Positions 41,301 to 56,300 of a DNA stretch of 64,000 bases are shown here, piece after piece. A program made the position numbers and the translations under genes. The notes beneath the pieces were generated by a model, which had not been told where the DNA came from, did not search any database, and saw only the letters and a list, made by a program, of their open reading frames with translations. Source of the DNA: Asterias amurensis (taxonomy: Eukaryota > Echinodermata > Asteroidea > Forcipulatida > Asteriidae); assembly GCF_032118995.1 (NCBI RefSeq), contig NC_092662.1, forward strand, positions 16,319,701-16,383,700, read 5' to 3'. The first letter of the stretch is position 1, and the number at the start of each line of letters is the position of its first letter.

Positions 41301-44300
41301 TTCTTTTTGGATCAATATATTTTTTCCCAGAAAAAAAAAATATTTGTATATCTTGTTGTCTCTCTCAGATACTAGTGATAGATTGAGTAGATATTGTGTT
41401 ATTTTTTTCCCAGAAAAAAAAAAATTTTGTAGTTCTTTTTGTCTCTGTTTAGGTGAGATGTTGTGTTATTTCTTCTAGAAAAAAAAAGTTTAACTTTTTT
41501 CTCTGTCTTAGTTGGGTTAATGGATCCAATGCATTTTACATTTCAGTCTTTTCCATTGGACTTATTAATTTTTTTCTTCTTCTGATTAGACTGTTTATGG
41601 TCGGGTAGGTCCACCGGGGGAGCCTGGTCCACAGGGTGAAAAAGGACCACCTGGTGAAGAGGGACCAAAAGGAACCAAGGGTATCAAAGGAATGGTAAGA
41701 TTCTTCATGTTCTTCTCATGAAGTTTATTTCTTAGACTCTTCTCTTAAACCACGATGGATTGTACCTCAGGGGCCAATTTCATAGAGCTGCTTAAGCAAA
41801 AAATTTGCTTAAGCACGAAAATAGCTCGCTTATTTTACACATGTTACTGGCCAAAATGTCATGCCATATACATTGCTTATGACTAGTATTTAGCTGTTGT
41901 TTACTTAGCATAACAATTGCGTGGAGTCTTGGCCGGTAATCTGATTTTACTAAGCAATGAATTTTTTGCTTAAGCAAAATTTTTTGCTTAAGCAGCTCTA
42001 TGAAATTGGGCCCAGAACAGGGCCCAATTTCATAGCGCTGCTTAGCGGCCGATTTTTTGCTTACTGTGCGATATCTATTTCATAGCGCTGCTAACCGTAA
42101 GCACACGGAAAGGCATGCTAACCTTCCGGTGCTAACTGCATGAAAATAAATGACGTCACAATGCAAATCCACTGTAAACACGCAATATGGCCGCCCAGTT
42201 TTTCTGCTAACATGTGAAATATGCTCAGGCTTAAGCAAATTTTTCTGCCACAGTAAGCACGCAAATCTGCTTACCGCTAAGCAGCACTATGAAATTGGGC
42301 CCTGATGTTAGCTCTTTAGGGAAAATAGCGGCTGAAGTGGCTTGTACTGAAGCCAATAGCAGGCCTCAAAAAGCCGCAAGATTTGACCAACTTCCATCCA
42401 AACAAGGGGGTCAGGTTGCTTAAGATACATATTCAGGACTCAAAAATTACTCTGGCTTGCAAGCCCAGTGGTATTAGCATAAGCCCAGTAAACTCATGAC
42501 TGGACAAGTCCGGCCTATCGGGTTTTAAAACTTAGCAACATAACCTCACTGTGCAGAAACTTTAATTGAATCAAAAACGGTACTCATGGTTTAGTTTGAG
42601 TTTAACAATTTTCTTCCACTTCTGTTGAGAATCAAAGTATACTCACTCGTAAGAAATTCATTCTAACGGCTCCCACCAGATAAGACAAGCCAAGACAAGA
42701 CAAGACAAGACCATAAGACAAACAAAATAAATCTGGTTTTAGTGATCGTTCAAATAAAAACAATTTATGATAAACTGTAGCCTTTTTCATTTTGTTCTGG
42801 TCTTATGGAAAACAAATCCAGTCCACTAAAATTCCACAGATTTTTCACCCAAATTTAACCTCTGCATTAAAACTTATATCTTTGGATGGTTTATTCCTGC
42901 TGTTTTTTTGTTTAATGTGAGAAGCCACGTCGTTGTAAGCCTCCTCGTCTGATGAGTTTTTATTTTATTTTATACCATAGATGGTTCCAGCATATCCGGG
43001 TTTCCGTGGTCCAAGAGGGCCCCCTGGTCTCCCTGGGAGGAAAGGAGATGAAGGGCCACCGGGTGTAGAAGGTTACCCGGGTGCAAAGGGTGGCATGGGG
43101 CGACGTGGTCTCCCTGGAATGCAAGGACCAAGGGGTAAAAGGGTGAGTGTCTCTCAAATTTCTACTCCGCAAGTCTCCCGAATTCCCCCCCAAAATCTAG
43201 TCCACAGCAGTAGAACATATAATAAAAATAATAATAATAACCCGTTTTTATATAGCGCTTTTCACACCCGGAGGGTGTCCCAAAGTGCTTCATATTATTA
43301 CCCCTGGTTACTTGGCCTTAATTCACTCCTTAAACCATCACTCTGCCCTCACAGGTATCCATTTACCCATGGGTGGAGAGATACAATTATAGTTAGGTAT
43401 CTTGCACAGGGACACAAGTGTCACAACTGGGATTCAAACCCACACTCTGCTGAACAGAAGCACCAGAGCTTGAGTTCGGTGCTCTTATCCGCTCAGCCAC
43501 GACACCACATAATAGCAAAACAAGTTTTTGAAAGAACATTTTCTACCCACCCAGCAAGTAGATACACATATGGTGTTACCACTGCAAACCAGACATACAC
43601 TGGTACCTCACCATGCAATTTCTAAAATCCTAGAAACCTAAAGCTTATGACAAAGCTACCAACTCTCCCTGCAAGATTCTACAGAAACTTCCCTGATAGT
43701 AAATTAATCTTTCTAATGATCAAATTGGAAAAACTCGCTGGTTGTGGAAACTTTGTCCCTTTAAACTCTGTCGTTTAAAGGCAGTAATTACCCAAAATAT
43801 TTGTTAGCATAAAACCTTACTTGGTAACAAATAATGGGAAGAGGTTGGTAGTATAAAACATTGTGAGAAACGGCTCCCTCTGAAATGGAGTAGTTTTTGA
43901 GAAAGAAGTAGTTTTCCACGAATTTGATTTGATTTGAGCTCAAATTTTTACTGGTTTGTCATTTTATGCATATGTTGAGATACAGCAAGTGAGAAGACTG
44001 GTCGTTGACAATTACCAATACTTATAGTAACCAGTGTCTTTAACTGTTTGTTCGTAAAACTGTAAGGTAATATATGTTTTTTCTCTATAGGGTCAGCGTG
44101 GTTTACCAGGTCAGCGTGGAGATATGGGTGAACGAGGAGAAGATGTAAGTGTACCCCCCCCCAAAAAAAAAACCTTTTTTAGGTGTCAGTGTTTTACATA
44201 GTTGAAAAAAAAGTTAATCGATGCCTACAAGGTACAAGTTTCCCTTTTGTGCTTTTGTTATTTTTTATTATTTTTTACTTTAGATAGTGATTATTGCCTA

Positions 44301-47300
44301 TTCTTTGTGTGTACCGTTTGCCTGAAAATAAATAAATAAATAAATAAATAAATAAATGAATGGTTTTAGGAGATTTTATTTTGTTTAATTTTAGGGAAGA
44401 GATGGAGTGAAAGGTTCTCCGGGGATCCTGGGGTCAATCGGTGCTAATGGTCAGCGGGGACTACTTGGGCAGACAGGTGCTATGGGAGACCCAGTAAGTA
44501 CCAATCAATCTCAAGAATTGTATCTTTACATCTTCACTGACACCACAAAGTGCTCTGAAGTTTTCTCTTTAAGAAAACTTTATAGTTGAATAAGTAGGAT
44601 TTGAAACTTTGCATGGTGGAAATACGATATGGAAAGGTTTGCGGTAACACCATGTAATGACTATCTCTAATGAGTTGGGGTGGTTCTGAAAAGAACATTT
44701 GGTTTCAACTCGACGTTTCGATCAGTATGCTCTGATCGTCTTCTGGAAACGCAATGAAATTATAAAGGATATTGTTGTTTTAAAAAGTGTTGCAACTTTC
44801 AACTCTGTTCTCTTTGACTATCGAAAAACAATTAAACTGCAAATTTTTACTAGTACTATGGTGGGGTGTTTCAGTTCGTAGCTATAGCTTGGTCAGCATG
44901 GGACATTTTCAAGCAAGCATGAACTAACTTCAAGAACCGAGAGTCTACTTTGGACATTCAAAATTGGACATTTGAAATTACATAATAATTTTCTCTCTAC
45001 AGGGTCAAAGAGGTCAGACAGGTACACCAGGAATGCCAGGATTTCCAGTAAGTAAATGATGTGCATTTTACTTAAGTCTTTGGAGTATAGACGATGTGAC
45101 CTATGTTTACATTCAAACCGCCCTCAGTTGACAAAACACTATAATACGTCATGTTTCGCCGGGCACTGAGTTGCGTAGTCATAGTAAGATTGCGTACACT
45201 TTCTAACTGGCTGCCAGAACACAAAGGTATGCGCGCGAATCATGTTATGGTTTTCGTGTGACGTCAGAGGTCATATCGTCTATATGGACCACTTGGCTCG
45301 GTGTTTTCTTTCCCTGCCTTTTCAACTCTGTGGGTTTTCAGTCCTCCCACATCTAAAAACAGAGCCTTTTTATTTTGTTATCTATTCATCTTGTTATTTG
45401 TGCAGATTGTGCTATTGGATGTTTAATAAAATATATATTAAAAATAGTAGAATGGATTTATAATGAGTACTTCTTAAAGAAAAATAAGAAACACAAAAAA
45501 TCTTGTGTGTGGACAATTTTTTTGAAATATTTAAGACATCTGCAGTTGGTTTGAAGACGTAGGAGTTATTTGAACTTCTTCTTTGGTTTGAATCGACCGA
45601 AGACGTAGGAGTTATTTGAGGTTCTGTATTTGATGTTTTTCTAGGGCTTCATTGGACATCCAGGGCCTGAAGGGGAAGCAGGAGAACCAGGTGAGGGTTC
45701 AGAACCTGGACCGCCTGGACCGAAAGGGGGCAAAGGAGAACCGGTACGTTGTAGGCGTTGGAAATTAATATACAAACATTTAGTTATCTTTTATATCAAT
45801 GAATATCATGAAAGAAGTTCATCGGGCTGGTAAAATATCAGCTTATCAAATGAATTTTCTACAAAACACAGCCAATACTAACGTAAGTTTTGTTTACAGT
45901 TTGTCTAGTATCACTAGTCATCCTCAGAACGAGGCACCACCCAGTCGGTTGGTGGCGCTGTTTATATCAATGAAATAGAAATTGGCCCTGGGGTTGATTT
46001 CACAAAGAGATAAGACTAGTCGTCCTAACTTAGTACTGGCTATACGTTTTTAATATATCTCTAGGTACTAGTCCTAAGTTAGGATTAGTCCTAACTCTTT
46101 GTGAAATCGACCTCTGGTCTCTTTCTTGTAGAATAAGGCCAAGCTTCAGGGCTTAAAATCTGAACTCTTGTATTCTGTTTCCTTTTAACAGGGACCGCCA
46201 GGGTTCACTGGGTATCCAGGAATGGATGGTGACCCAGGGGATGAGGTGAGTTGGTGTTCATTTTATCGCCATAAATATTTCAAACAAACAAAACAGTTTG
46301 TGGCCTGACGTTTTTACCCCAACAAAATTTTACGGATTTTTTTTCCAGCCTTTGAGAAGGACTTGACTGCTAACTTGGTCAAAACTATTCTTTTCTCCAT
46401 TTATACCATCAGTTCTTTTGGTTTGATGAGCAGTTTGCAACGTACTCATCCATATGTTTGTTTTTTCCTGGCACCATTTTATATCAATGAACATTTATTT
46501 TGGACAAATTAAAGTAAAGCTTGTATACATTTTTTACATTTTTCACTTCATTCTTGATTCTGTTTTCTCGTTAAGGGAAGAAATGGTTCGTTCGGTTTGC
46601 CTGGTGGAACAGGCACACAGGGCCCAGTCGGCAGACGTGGTGAGCAAGGACCACCAGGAGAGCCTGGACCCAAGGTAAGGAAACAATCTTGTACCTGTTT
46701 CTGTTATGAGAGGCTAATTCCTTTTTAATCAATGACACCAACCATCACAGAAATTCTATGATGAGATGAGGTCTGGTAGGAGGCTGAGAAGTCTCAAGTA
46801 CGGAACACCAATATACTGTTGTGTAGAGGATTTGAGGCTTTACCGAACATCTGCTCCGCGGTAGTAGAATAAAGCAAGACAGTTCTCTAAGAACAAACTC
46901 TACCTGGCAAGTAGATAAACACATGGTGTTACCGCAAACCAAATATACAATATACTGTTGTTTTAGAAAAGAGTTAAATATCTATTGCAATAGATAATCA
47001 ACTTTTTTCTACCACATTCTATTTGTAGTTTTTACGGCAGCCAGTAACTTTTAATCTTTTTTGATGTGCCCATGTCTAATTCAGTTTTGAGTTTCATAGT
47101 GTAGATATTGGGTTACTTCAGCATAATTTGTTATTCAGTAATGAAACAAAATATTTGTTTACTATTAAGAGCGTGTTTGCATGTTAATATCCATTAAATG
47201 GACAATAAACATGGAATTGAATTGAGTTCATAATTGACTTAAAATTTGGGCAGATTTTATTCACGGTGTATGGCTCTATTACTTTGAAACAAAACTGTTG

Positions 47301-50300
47301 TGTTTTTTTCTTTTTGTGCTGGTCAGGGCAGGAACGGCAGCCAGGGTTACCAAGGGGCCAGGGGCAGGATCGGACTTTCTGGAGACACAGGCAGACCAGG
47401 AGCAACTGGACCTAAAGGGCTATTGGTGAGTTAGTTCTATAACCTCTGAATCAATATTATCACAATCTACAGTAAACAAATCATTGTATACATTTCTGCT
47501 TTATCCAGAATACGATCAGAGCATACTGATCGAAACGTCAAGTTGAAACCAACGGTTCTTTTCAGAACCACCCCAACTTATTAGAGATAGTCATTACATG
47601 GTGTTATCGCAAACCTTTCTATATCGTATTTCCACCATGCAAAGTTTCAAATCCTACTTAATTGTATACATTTGTTTATTTTATATAAAATTAAAAAGTT
47701 GTTAATTGCCTGATGTTTTGACTCTAGCAGAGTCTTTTAGTTTAGCCTTTTAGAAAGAAAAAAATTGTAAAAATGTTAAGCCATTAACCATTTTGATATA
47801 GTTAATACTAGGTCCTTCTGGTTGGATAGCAGTTTACATCAACTAAAATTATTATTTGGCACATGCTCAATCTTGATGTCCACTTCCAATTTTTAAATTT
47901 ATTTCTCACCCTCTCTCTTAAAAACAACACACACAATTTTGTATAAATTTCAAGCAGTATTATCACACAGAATGATTTGGGTATCAGTTCCCTTTCACTA
48001 GGGCGCATATGTTGTTGTCATTGCCCCACAACTTATTCACCTCTTACTTTTCATAATTTGACATGAAGGGTCGAGACGGTCCTGAAGGAGCTCCTGGTGA
48101 GTCTGGATTAGAGGGGTATGAAGGTGACCGAGGTGAGAAGGGTATAGTGGGACCAACAGGTCCTCAAGGACAACGGGTGAGTTGCAGAAATCAGTTCTTT
48201 TTATTCCCGCGTTTTAAAAACGGTCATTCAGTTTTTAGATTTTTTAAATATTTTTAAAAGTTTTTTAATTAAGTGCAAGCACTTTTTTTTTCATACATAA
48301 ATGCACTCTGTTTTTTAGATGGTAAACAAGTATCGCCCCTTTTTGTTCTCCACAATGTTTTTGAAAAAGTGTTTTGACTAAATACGACGATCTTAAATTG
48401 TATTTTTAACAGAAAATTGTGAATGGCAAAAAATCAACACAAGTTGGCAGAATCCTTCACTTCTATTTAAAGTGAAACTGTGTGTAAAATGAAATTTTAA
48501 AATTACCATCAGAGCCTCCAGTTCCGGGAAGTAAGTCAGGTTTGCTTGGACTAAATCCCCCCTTTTTTTTTCTTTCTCTCTTCTCCTGGTTCTTCCTCCC
48601 CTCAACACTTTTCATAAAAATGCAAAAAAAAAACATAATTGAGTTTTTCAACACTATGTTATTAACTGCCGAAATAAATGGGATCTGAATTTATAGTTCA
48701 GGTTCTAAATCACCTGGTTAGAAAATAACCCGGGGTGGATTTCACGGAGAGTTAGGACTAGAGGACTAGTCCTAACTTAGGACAAGTCCTAGGAGATGTC
48801 AAAACGTACAGCTAGTCCTAAGTTAGAACGAGTATTTTGCGAGATAAGACTAGTCTTAACTCTTTGTGAAATCCACGCCAGGGTTCCCAAGACAAACTAA
48901 TGACAACAAATTGTTTTTGTCTCTGGTTTCTTTAGGGTGAATCAGGATTGGATGGGGACAATGGTATACCTGGAGTAAAAGGAGAAAAGGTAAGTTTCTA
49001 AGTTTATGGTTTTCTTGTGTAAGTTATTGTGTAATGATTCCCAAATTAAGCCGCAGTTCAGATTATACAGTCTTTCCTGAGGCTTAGGGATATTATGAGG
49101 TGAAACCGCAACAAAAAGTCGCATCCCCTTAAAGCCATTGGAAAAAAAAATAAAAAGTTCACAGATTTACAAATAATTTACAGGGTTTACAGAAGGTAAT
49201 GGTGAAAGACTTCTCTTGAAATATTAGTCCATGAAATGCTTTACCTATTGAGAAAACGGTAAAACAATATAAATTCGCGATAACGAGAATTACGGATTTA
49301 TTTTAAACACACGTCATGACACGGCGAAACGCGCGGAAACAAGAGTGGGTTTTCCCGTTATTTTCTCCCGACTCCGATGACCGATTGAGCCTAAATTTTC
49401 ACAGGTTTGTTGTTTTATATATAAGTTGTGATACACGAAGTGTGGGACTTGGACAATACTGTTTACCGAAAGTGTATAATGGCTTTAAGGTGATCCCCTG
49501 GCTGCCGCTTCCCAGGTTGTATCGTAATTTGGGTGTGATCCCTGGCTACACGGCAGTTAACGGTTGTATGGCTTCTGACTGGCACCCCCGAACAAAGATA
49601 TTAATAACAAAATAGGGACACCGCCAATATAGGGCTACATAGCTCAGTTGGTAGAGCGCTGGCACGTTAATTTCGGAGGTCGTTGGTTCGAATCCCACTT
49701 TAGTCAATTCTTTGTTCAACCCCCCCCCCAAAAAAATAAAAAAATAGAAAGGATTAAAAAAAATGGATTTGTTGGTTCAAATTCCATCTGAGTAATTTGC
49801 CAGTGGACTTTTTCAAAGGACTCGGGGAAAGTACTGATCATACATACACTTTAATGTATGGGTAAAACCAAATTATTTTGACCAAGTTAACTAATTACAA
49901 TCTATAAAATACATATGCATAGTTTAATTATTGTTGTTATTTATTCACAGGGTGATCTTGGACCTAATGGATTTCCAGGGTATCCCGGTTACCGTGGTAA
50001 CAGGGGTCTGCCAGGTATTGACGGCAAACCTGGAAATATGGGTGATGTGGTCAGTTTATCCCTATTATTATTGCAATATGTAATGCAGAGTTTTATTGAG
50101 ATTTATAAACTTTACTCAAGTTTTTCTGGTTTGCGAAACTCATATAGCCTGAACATTTATAAAATCCTAGACCATGTGTATATTTTGGTCAGCCCTTTGT
50201 TTGTAATCAGTATGACTTTGCTCCTCTCTCCTACAGTTAGACTAAACTAATTTGCTTTACAATTCAATTTGCAAATTGTGTGTCTCCATTTAAGCATTTA

Positions 50301-53300
50301 TGTGCTTATTTTCCGGTACCTTTTTAGGAGATCAAGGCCTAAACGAAAAAGGGAAAATAAAATGTCTCCATCCATGAGGGAATTCTTAAGACTGGGGTGT
50401 TCCTTTGTTACAAGTATAATTATGGGAAATAATGGTTAAGTGCATTGTTAAAGGAAAGAACAAAAGAATACTCCACACATTTTTGAGAATGTGTATTAAA
50501 ACTTTCAAACCATTTGAACTGACACACTGATCCTTTTCATTTAACAGGGAGATCCAGGTCCCATTGGTGCACCTGGTAACAACGGTACTGAAGTGAAAGG
50601 CCCTCAAGGATTTGCAGGTCCAGTGGGTCCCCCTGGACCGCCTGGTTTACCAGGTTATTCAGGCACACCGGGCCCAAGGGGACCAACAGGACCTGCTGGG
50701 GAAGCAGGTGTGACCGGTGTTCACGGTATGAACGGAACAAAAGGAAGGGCGGTAAGGACTGTTGTTATTTGTCTCCAACTGTAACTAATTTTACTATTCA
50801 TGAATGTAATTTTATGAGAAAGTGTTTCACAAATGACTTATTTGGGTGTGACCGGTGTTCACGATATAAACGGAACAAAAAGAAGGGCGGTAAGGACTGT
50901 TGTTTTTTTCTCCAACTGTAACTAATTTTAAGAAAGTGTTTAAAAAATTACCTATTTTTCAGTTATATAATGCTGTGATGGAATTCATGACGCCTGATCC
51001 TAAAAAACACAGTTTATAGTCATCGCTGAGGCTTATATACTGTGTTTATTTTATTATCGCACGTTAAGATTTCCATTGCGCGACCATCACGCGACCGATT
51101 ATAAACTAGCCTTAAGACAAATATACATCTCTTTCCAGGGAGTGGCAGGTTTGCCTGGGTATCCTGGTGAAGGCGGCTTAACAGGTATAACTGTAAGTAT
51201 GATTTTGTAAGGACTACCCGACTACCCTACAATATACGCCATTCATCTTCATTAGCAGCCTTCAGAAAAGCTCTCAAAACCTATTTATATGACTCTTAAT
51301 TTTGCTGTATGTTTTCTTTCTTTCTGTGTAAAGCACTGTGATACATTTTTTGTAAGAGTGCTTTATAAATGCCTTTGTAGTATACTATAGTATAGTATAA
51401 GGAGATGAGGTCGAGTCTTGTTCGTGACACTTGCTCAACCATTTTAAACAAGAGTGTTCATAGAGCAGAAGCCAATCTAGAAGGTCATAAACATTACCAC
51501 CTGCAGTATGCAACATCTGTTTCAGCACAATTTTCAATGTTTTTTTTTTAAATTGTCCTCAAACACAATTTTGTAAGATTGTCTGCACACTCATAATGCT
51601 ATTGATATCATTTTGTTATCTCTTTTTAACAGGGAAAAAAGGGTGAAGTTGGATACGAAGGTCTAGCCGGTCAGCTCGGTGAACGAGTAAGTTCTTTAAT
51701 AATATAGTAGTATTTTTTGCATCGGGATAAAGTCTATATATCTATACCCTTACACTGATGTGTACTTTCCCGAGTTATGTGAAAAAAAATTCAAAGCAAT
51801 AAAATTAAAAAAGCAAAGAAATGTACCATGATGATGATCATAGGCAAGTTTTGTGATAAAATCTTGAAAGCGAAAAATTTCAATGTTTAAATGATTTTTT
51901 TATTTCATAAATAATGACACAACACATATTCTCATACTCTTGTATATATTTAGCATCAAACCACAGCTAAATCTATTTTCCCATATTCCTGTATCCTATT
52001 ATTCAGCATCTCATACAAATTTATGACTTGATTGGGTAACGCTACTGAGCCAGGTCAATCTCAGCTTATGATACACAATGAAATACCTATTCATGTGTGT
52101 TGTGTTGTCATTTACCCATCGAGAAAGACTCTGTTAGGGTTGAAACGTCAGGCCTTTAACTATTTCTGGCAATGTTTATTACTTGACAGGGTGAACCTGG
52201 AAGCCAGGTCTGAAGGGTGAGCCAGGAGAACCTGGTCTTGCAGGATCACCTGCTTCAGATGGTTACAGAGGGGATGAGAAAGACTCTGCTAGGGTTAAAA
52301 CATCTAGCCATTAACTTTTGTTCTCAATGTTTACTACTTGACAGGGTGAACCTGGTAAGCCAGGTCTGAAGGGCGAGCCAGGAGAACCTGGTCTTCCAGG
52401 ATCGCCAGCTTCAGATGGTTACAGAGGGGATGAGAAAGACTCTGCTAGGGTTAAAACATCTAGCCATTAACTTTTGTTCTCAATGTTTACTACTTGACAG
52501 GGTGAACCTGGTAAGCCAGGTCTGAAGGGTGAGCCAGGAGAACCTGGTCTTCCAGGATCGCCAGCTTCAGATGGTTACAGAGGGGATGAGAAAGACTCTT
52601 CTAGGGTTAAAACATCTAGCCATTAACTTTTGTTCTCAATGTTTACTACTTGACAGGGTGAACCTGGTAAGCCAGGTCTGAAGGGTGAGCCAGGAGAACC
52701 TGGTCTTCCAGGATCGCCAGCTTCAGATGGTTACAGAGGGGATGAGAAAGACTCTTCTAGGGTTAAAACATCTAGCCATTAACTTTTGTTCTCAATGTTT
52801 ACTACTTGACAGGGTGAACCTGGTAAGCCAGGTCTGAAGGGTGAGCCAGGAGAACCTGGTCTTCCAGGATCGCCAGCTTCAGATGGTTACAGAGGGGATG
52901 AAGGGATGATCGGGGAGGATGGTGAGATGGGACCTAGAGGAGCTGATGGACCCCCGGTAAGTTAAGAAAAAATGAAGACCTTTTTGATGTCTTCTTTTGT
53001 TTGCTTGATAGTGTTCACATTTAAAGACACTGATTCCTTTGGTAGCTGTTAAAGACCAGTCTTCTCACTTGGTGTAACTCAACATTACACAAAATTCTGT
53101 GAAGTTGCGAGATAATAATGAAAGAAAAAACACCCTTGTCACACAAAGTTGTGTGCATTCAGACGCTTTCAAGACCTTAAATTCTAATTCTGAGGTATGA
53201 AAATAAAATGAAAATAACTTTTTTTCTCAAAAACTATGTTACTTCAGAGAAGCCGTTTTTCTAACAATGTTTTATACTGTCAACAGCTCTCCATTCATCC

Positions 53301-56300
53301 TTAACAAGTAAGTTTTTATGGTAATACTCATTTCAAGTAATTACTAATAATGTCCACTGCCTTTAAAGAGCTCAGAATTGGTTGGGTGCCCTCAAGTCAA
53401 CCCAATTGGGGTTTAAGAAAAGCTTTTGTTTATACTAGAAATACTTGTACATATGAATCTTCTTACAGGGTGTTAAAGGACCAACTGGAGTGGCTGGAGA
53501 TCCGGGCAAGAGGGGGCCACCGGTAAGTGGTTATTTTTATCTCCATATCTTTGTAACTTGAGATAAATGTGGAAAAACAAATTAATTGGAGACTGTTGGG
53601 GACAGTAGGTGGTTAAGCAGACTTACCATGTAAACCCAAATTGGGGAGGTATAGTGCTATCTGCTCTACGGCCAGGCTTCGGATTGATGATACCCGAGCC
53701 TACATCCGTATGGACTGTGAAGGGGGTAACCCTGTTTCAGCCCTAGGAGTAGGTGGCACGGCCTCTGGAAAAAAAAATTGTAGCTCACACCTTGAAGTGG
53801 CCTTCAGGCCTTGTGTGTCTGGTGACTTGCATAAAAAAAAAAAAAATAAAATAAAAAAAATAAAAAAATAAAAAAATTGTTCTCGGTAACATGCACATGC
53901 TCAGAACTACGTCAACAATGGAAAATGACCCTGTAAGAGCTGCCATCAAGCATGCTTATAGTTTCCAATTCTAGTAGAAATAAAACAATGAATGTGTAGA
54001 TCAAATTAATGTTATTTTCAAATTTTGAAAACTAAAAAAGGTGTGTTTTATGTAAGTTTTTCAGCATTCTCCAGAAGACGATCAGAGCATACTGATTGAA
54101 ACGTCGAGTTAATCCAACGGTTCTTTTCAGAACCACCCCAACTCATTTAGAGATTGTTATTACATGGTGTTACCGCAAACCTTTCTATATGGAAGTTTTT
54201 TTTCTTGTTCAATATCCAAGGGTGATCCTGGCGGGAAAGGCGAACCAGGAGAGGCTGGCAAAAGAGGAATGAGGGTAAGTCAAGAAGTTTTCTTAAAGTG
54301 CCTCTGAAACTTTTCTTTCATCGATTAATTTTTCCCTGTTGAAGTTACTCATCATTATGGTGTTTTGTTTTGCCCCCATACTCATGATTTGCTCCGTATC
54401 CATTACATTTTTTTCATTTTATTATATTTTTGTTTCCATTGCATTATTTTTCTAAACCAAGTTCTTGATTGTTTTTGACTTAAGCTATTGTTCTAAATTT
54501 GTTTATTGTTTTCTTGTTATATCCAAGATGGAAATAAACGTTGTATTGAATTGAATTTGATCGCAGGGTGACGCAGGAAGGCCGGGTCCTCAAGGGAAGA
54601 GGGGTGAAAAGGGACCCAAAGGAGAGTTTGGCGGAGGTGGAGGACTTGGGTTACTCGGGAGAGCCGGACGGCGGGTGAGACAATTTCCACTTCCAGTAAA
54701 TGATTACTAATTTGAAAAAAAATAAAATAAAAAAATTACGTGGGCAATGTTTAAGCTGATTGAGCTGGTACTGCTTTTGCATAGGCTTTTAAAATTGGCT
54801 CATCAAGTTATTGCTTTTTGTTCATTTTCGGTCTTTGTCGGTCTTCAAAACCGAGGAAACAAATGCTGGTCATTGCTTTTAGGACCCTTAAAACGAAATT
54901 TTCAACAGGAAAATTTCAAATTTGTTTTTCATGTGTATAAATCTACTTTACTGTGTAGTTTTTTGGTTCTTTGGGAACTAGGTCTATGAAGAGCATTCTA
55001 CGATGTAAAAATATACAAGATATTTTGTTTGAATCTTTCCCCAGGGCCAGTTTGGCATACGAGGTATCTATGGCACCAAGGGTGAGAAAGGAGAGACGGG
55101 TGAGCTTGGAGAGCCGGGTGACAGAGGACCCATGGGTGAACGAGGTATCACCGGAATGCAAGGTCCACAGGGACAGCAAGGGGTCCCAGGGGTAAGGGGA
55201 CCACCAGGTCCCAAGGGAGTACAGGGACCCCAGGGACCACAGTTTAGTGGCCTCGGCGAGAAGGTGCGTGCAGTTTGTTTCAGTTAGTTGTTCATTTTGG
55301 CCTCCATTTTTTGAATGATTTCTTTTATCTTAAAGACTGTGGACACTATTGTCAAAGACCAGTCTTCTCACTTGGTGTATCTCAACATATGCATAAAGTA
55401 ACAAACCTGTGGAAATATGAGCTCAATTGGTCGTCGAAGTTGCGAGATAATAATGAAAGAAAAATAGTCTTACACATCATGGTTGTACCCAGCAAGAATT
55501 GACTGGTAGTAACGGCTTCCTAATATCCGCTCCATGTTTTACCAGCTTTAATGTCACTTTTTGTCTTCATGTTTGGATTTTGTATTCATCATTTTATTGT
55601 ATTTTTGTGCGGGTTATGAAACAAACCGCCTCTTGTAAAGTAACTTAAAGAAAAAGAACTTAGGTTTCAATTTGGTCTCGCTTCTTTTGCCTTTGTGAAG
55701 GGTAGGAAAGGTATAGAAGGTGTGACGGGAGTACAAGGACCACAGGGTGTGCCGGGTGATATGGGTCCCCCTGGGCCGATTGGTACTAAAGGCGACATGG
55801 GTATCGAAGGGGACATGGGTCCCCCTGGAGAGAAGGGAACGGTAGGACCTAAAGGAAATGAGGTGGGTTCAATTTTAACTTTTTCGTTTTCAAACTTTTA
55901 ATATATAATTAATTTTAGTGTGACTTTACTGTAGTTTATTTCCTTGGCTCAGGGCAGAACGGATTTATAATAATAATAGTAATAAACGTAGTTGTAATGC
56001 ACCTTTTCCAAAGGATACAAAGCGCCAATTATATTTACCGCAAGGTGAGTGGGACGAAGATTTTGGAATTATGAGACCTAATCCTTAGCATACCTAGTAA
56101 TGGTTTATATGGAGCTACCACAGCCAGGAACACCGGGGCAAACCCCTTCTCTTTTCGATAAGTGCATGAACTGGCTTATGGTATATGCGTTACACAACAC
56201 ATGGGACCAATGGCTTTACATCCTATCCGTAGGACGAAGCAATGGTCAAGTGTCTTGTTTAAGGACACAAGCAGAAAGCAGAAAGAACCTACATTCACAA

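Noticed and set aside
42960..43193. Minus-strand open frame over a collagen exon
   Set aside because: Shadow of the GC-rich Gly-X-Y exon on the plus strand; several other collagen exons give the same effect.
49636..49706. Possible functional tRNA-Asn gene
   Set aside because: A and B boxes are present, but the acceptor stem does not pair, U33 is absent, and the segment is part of a repeated SINE.
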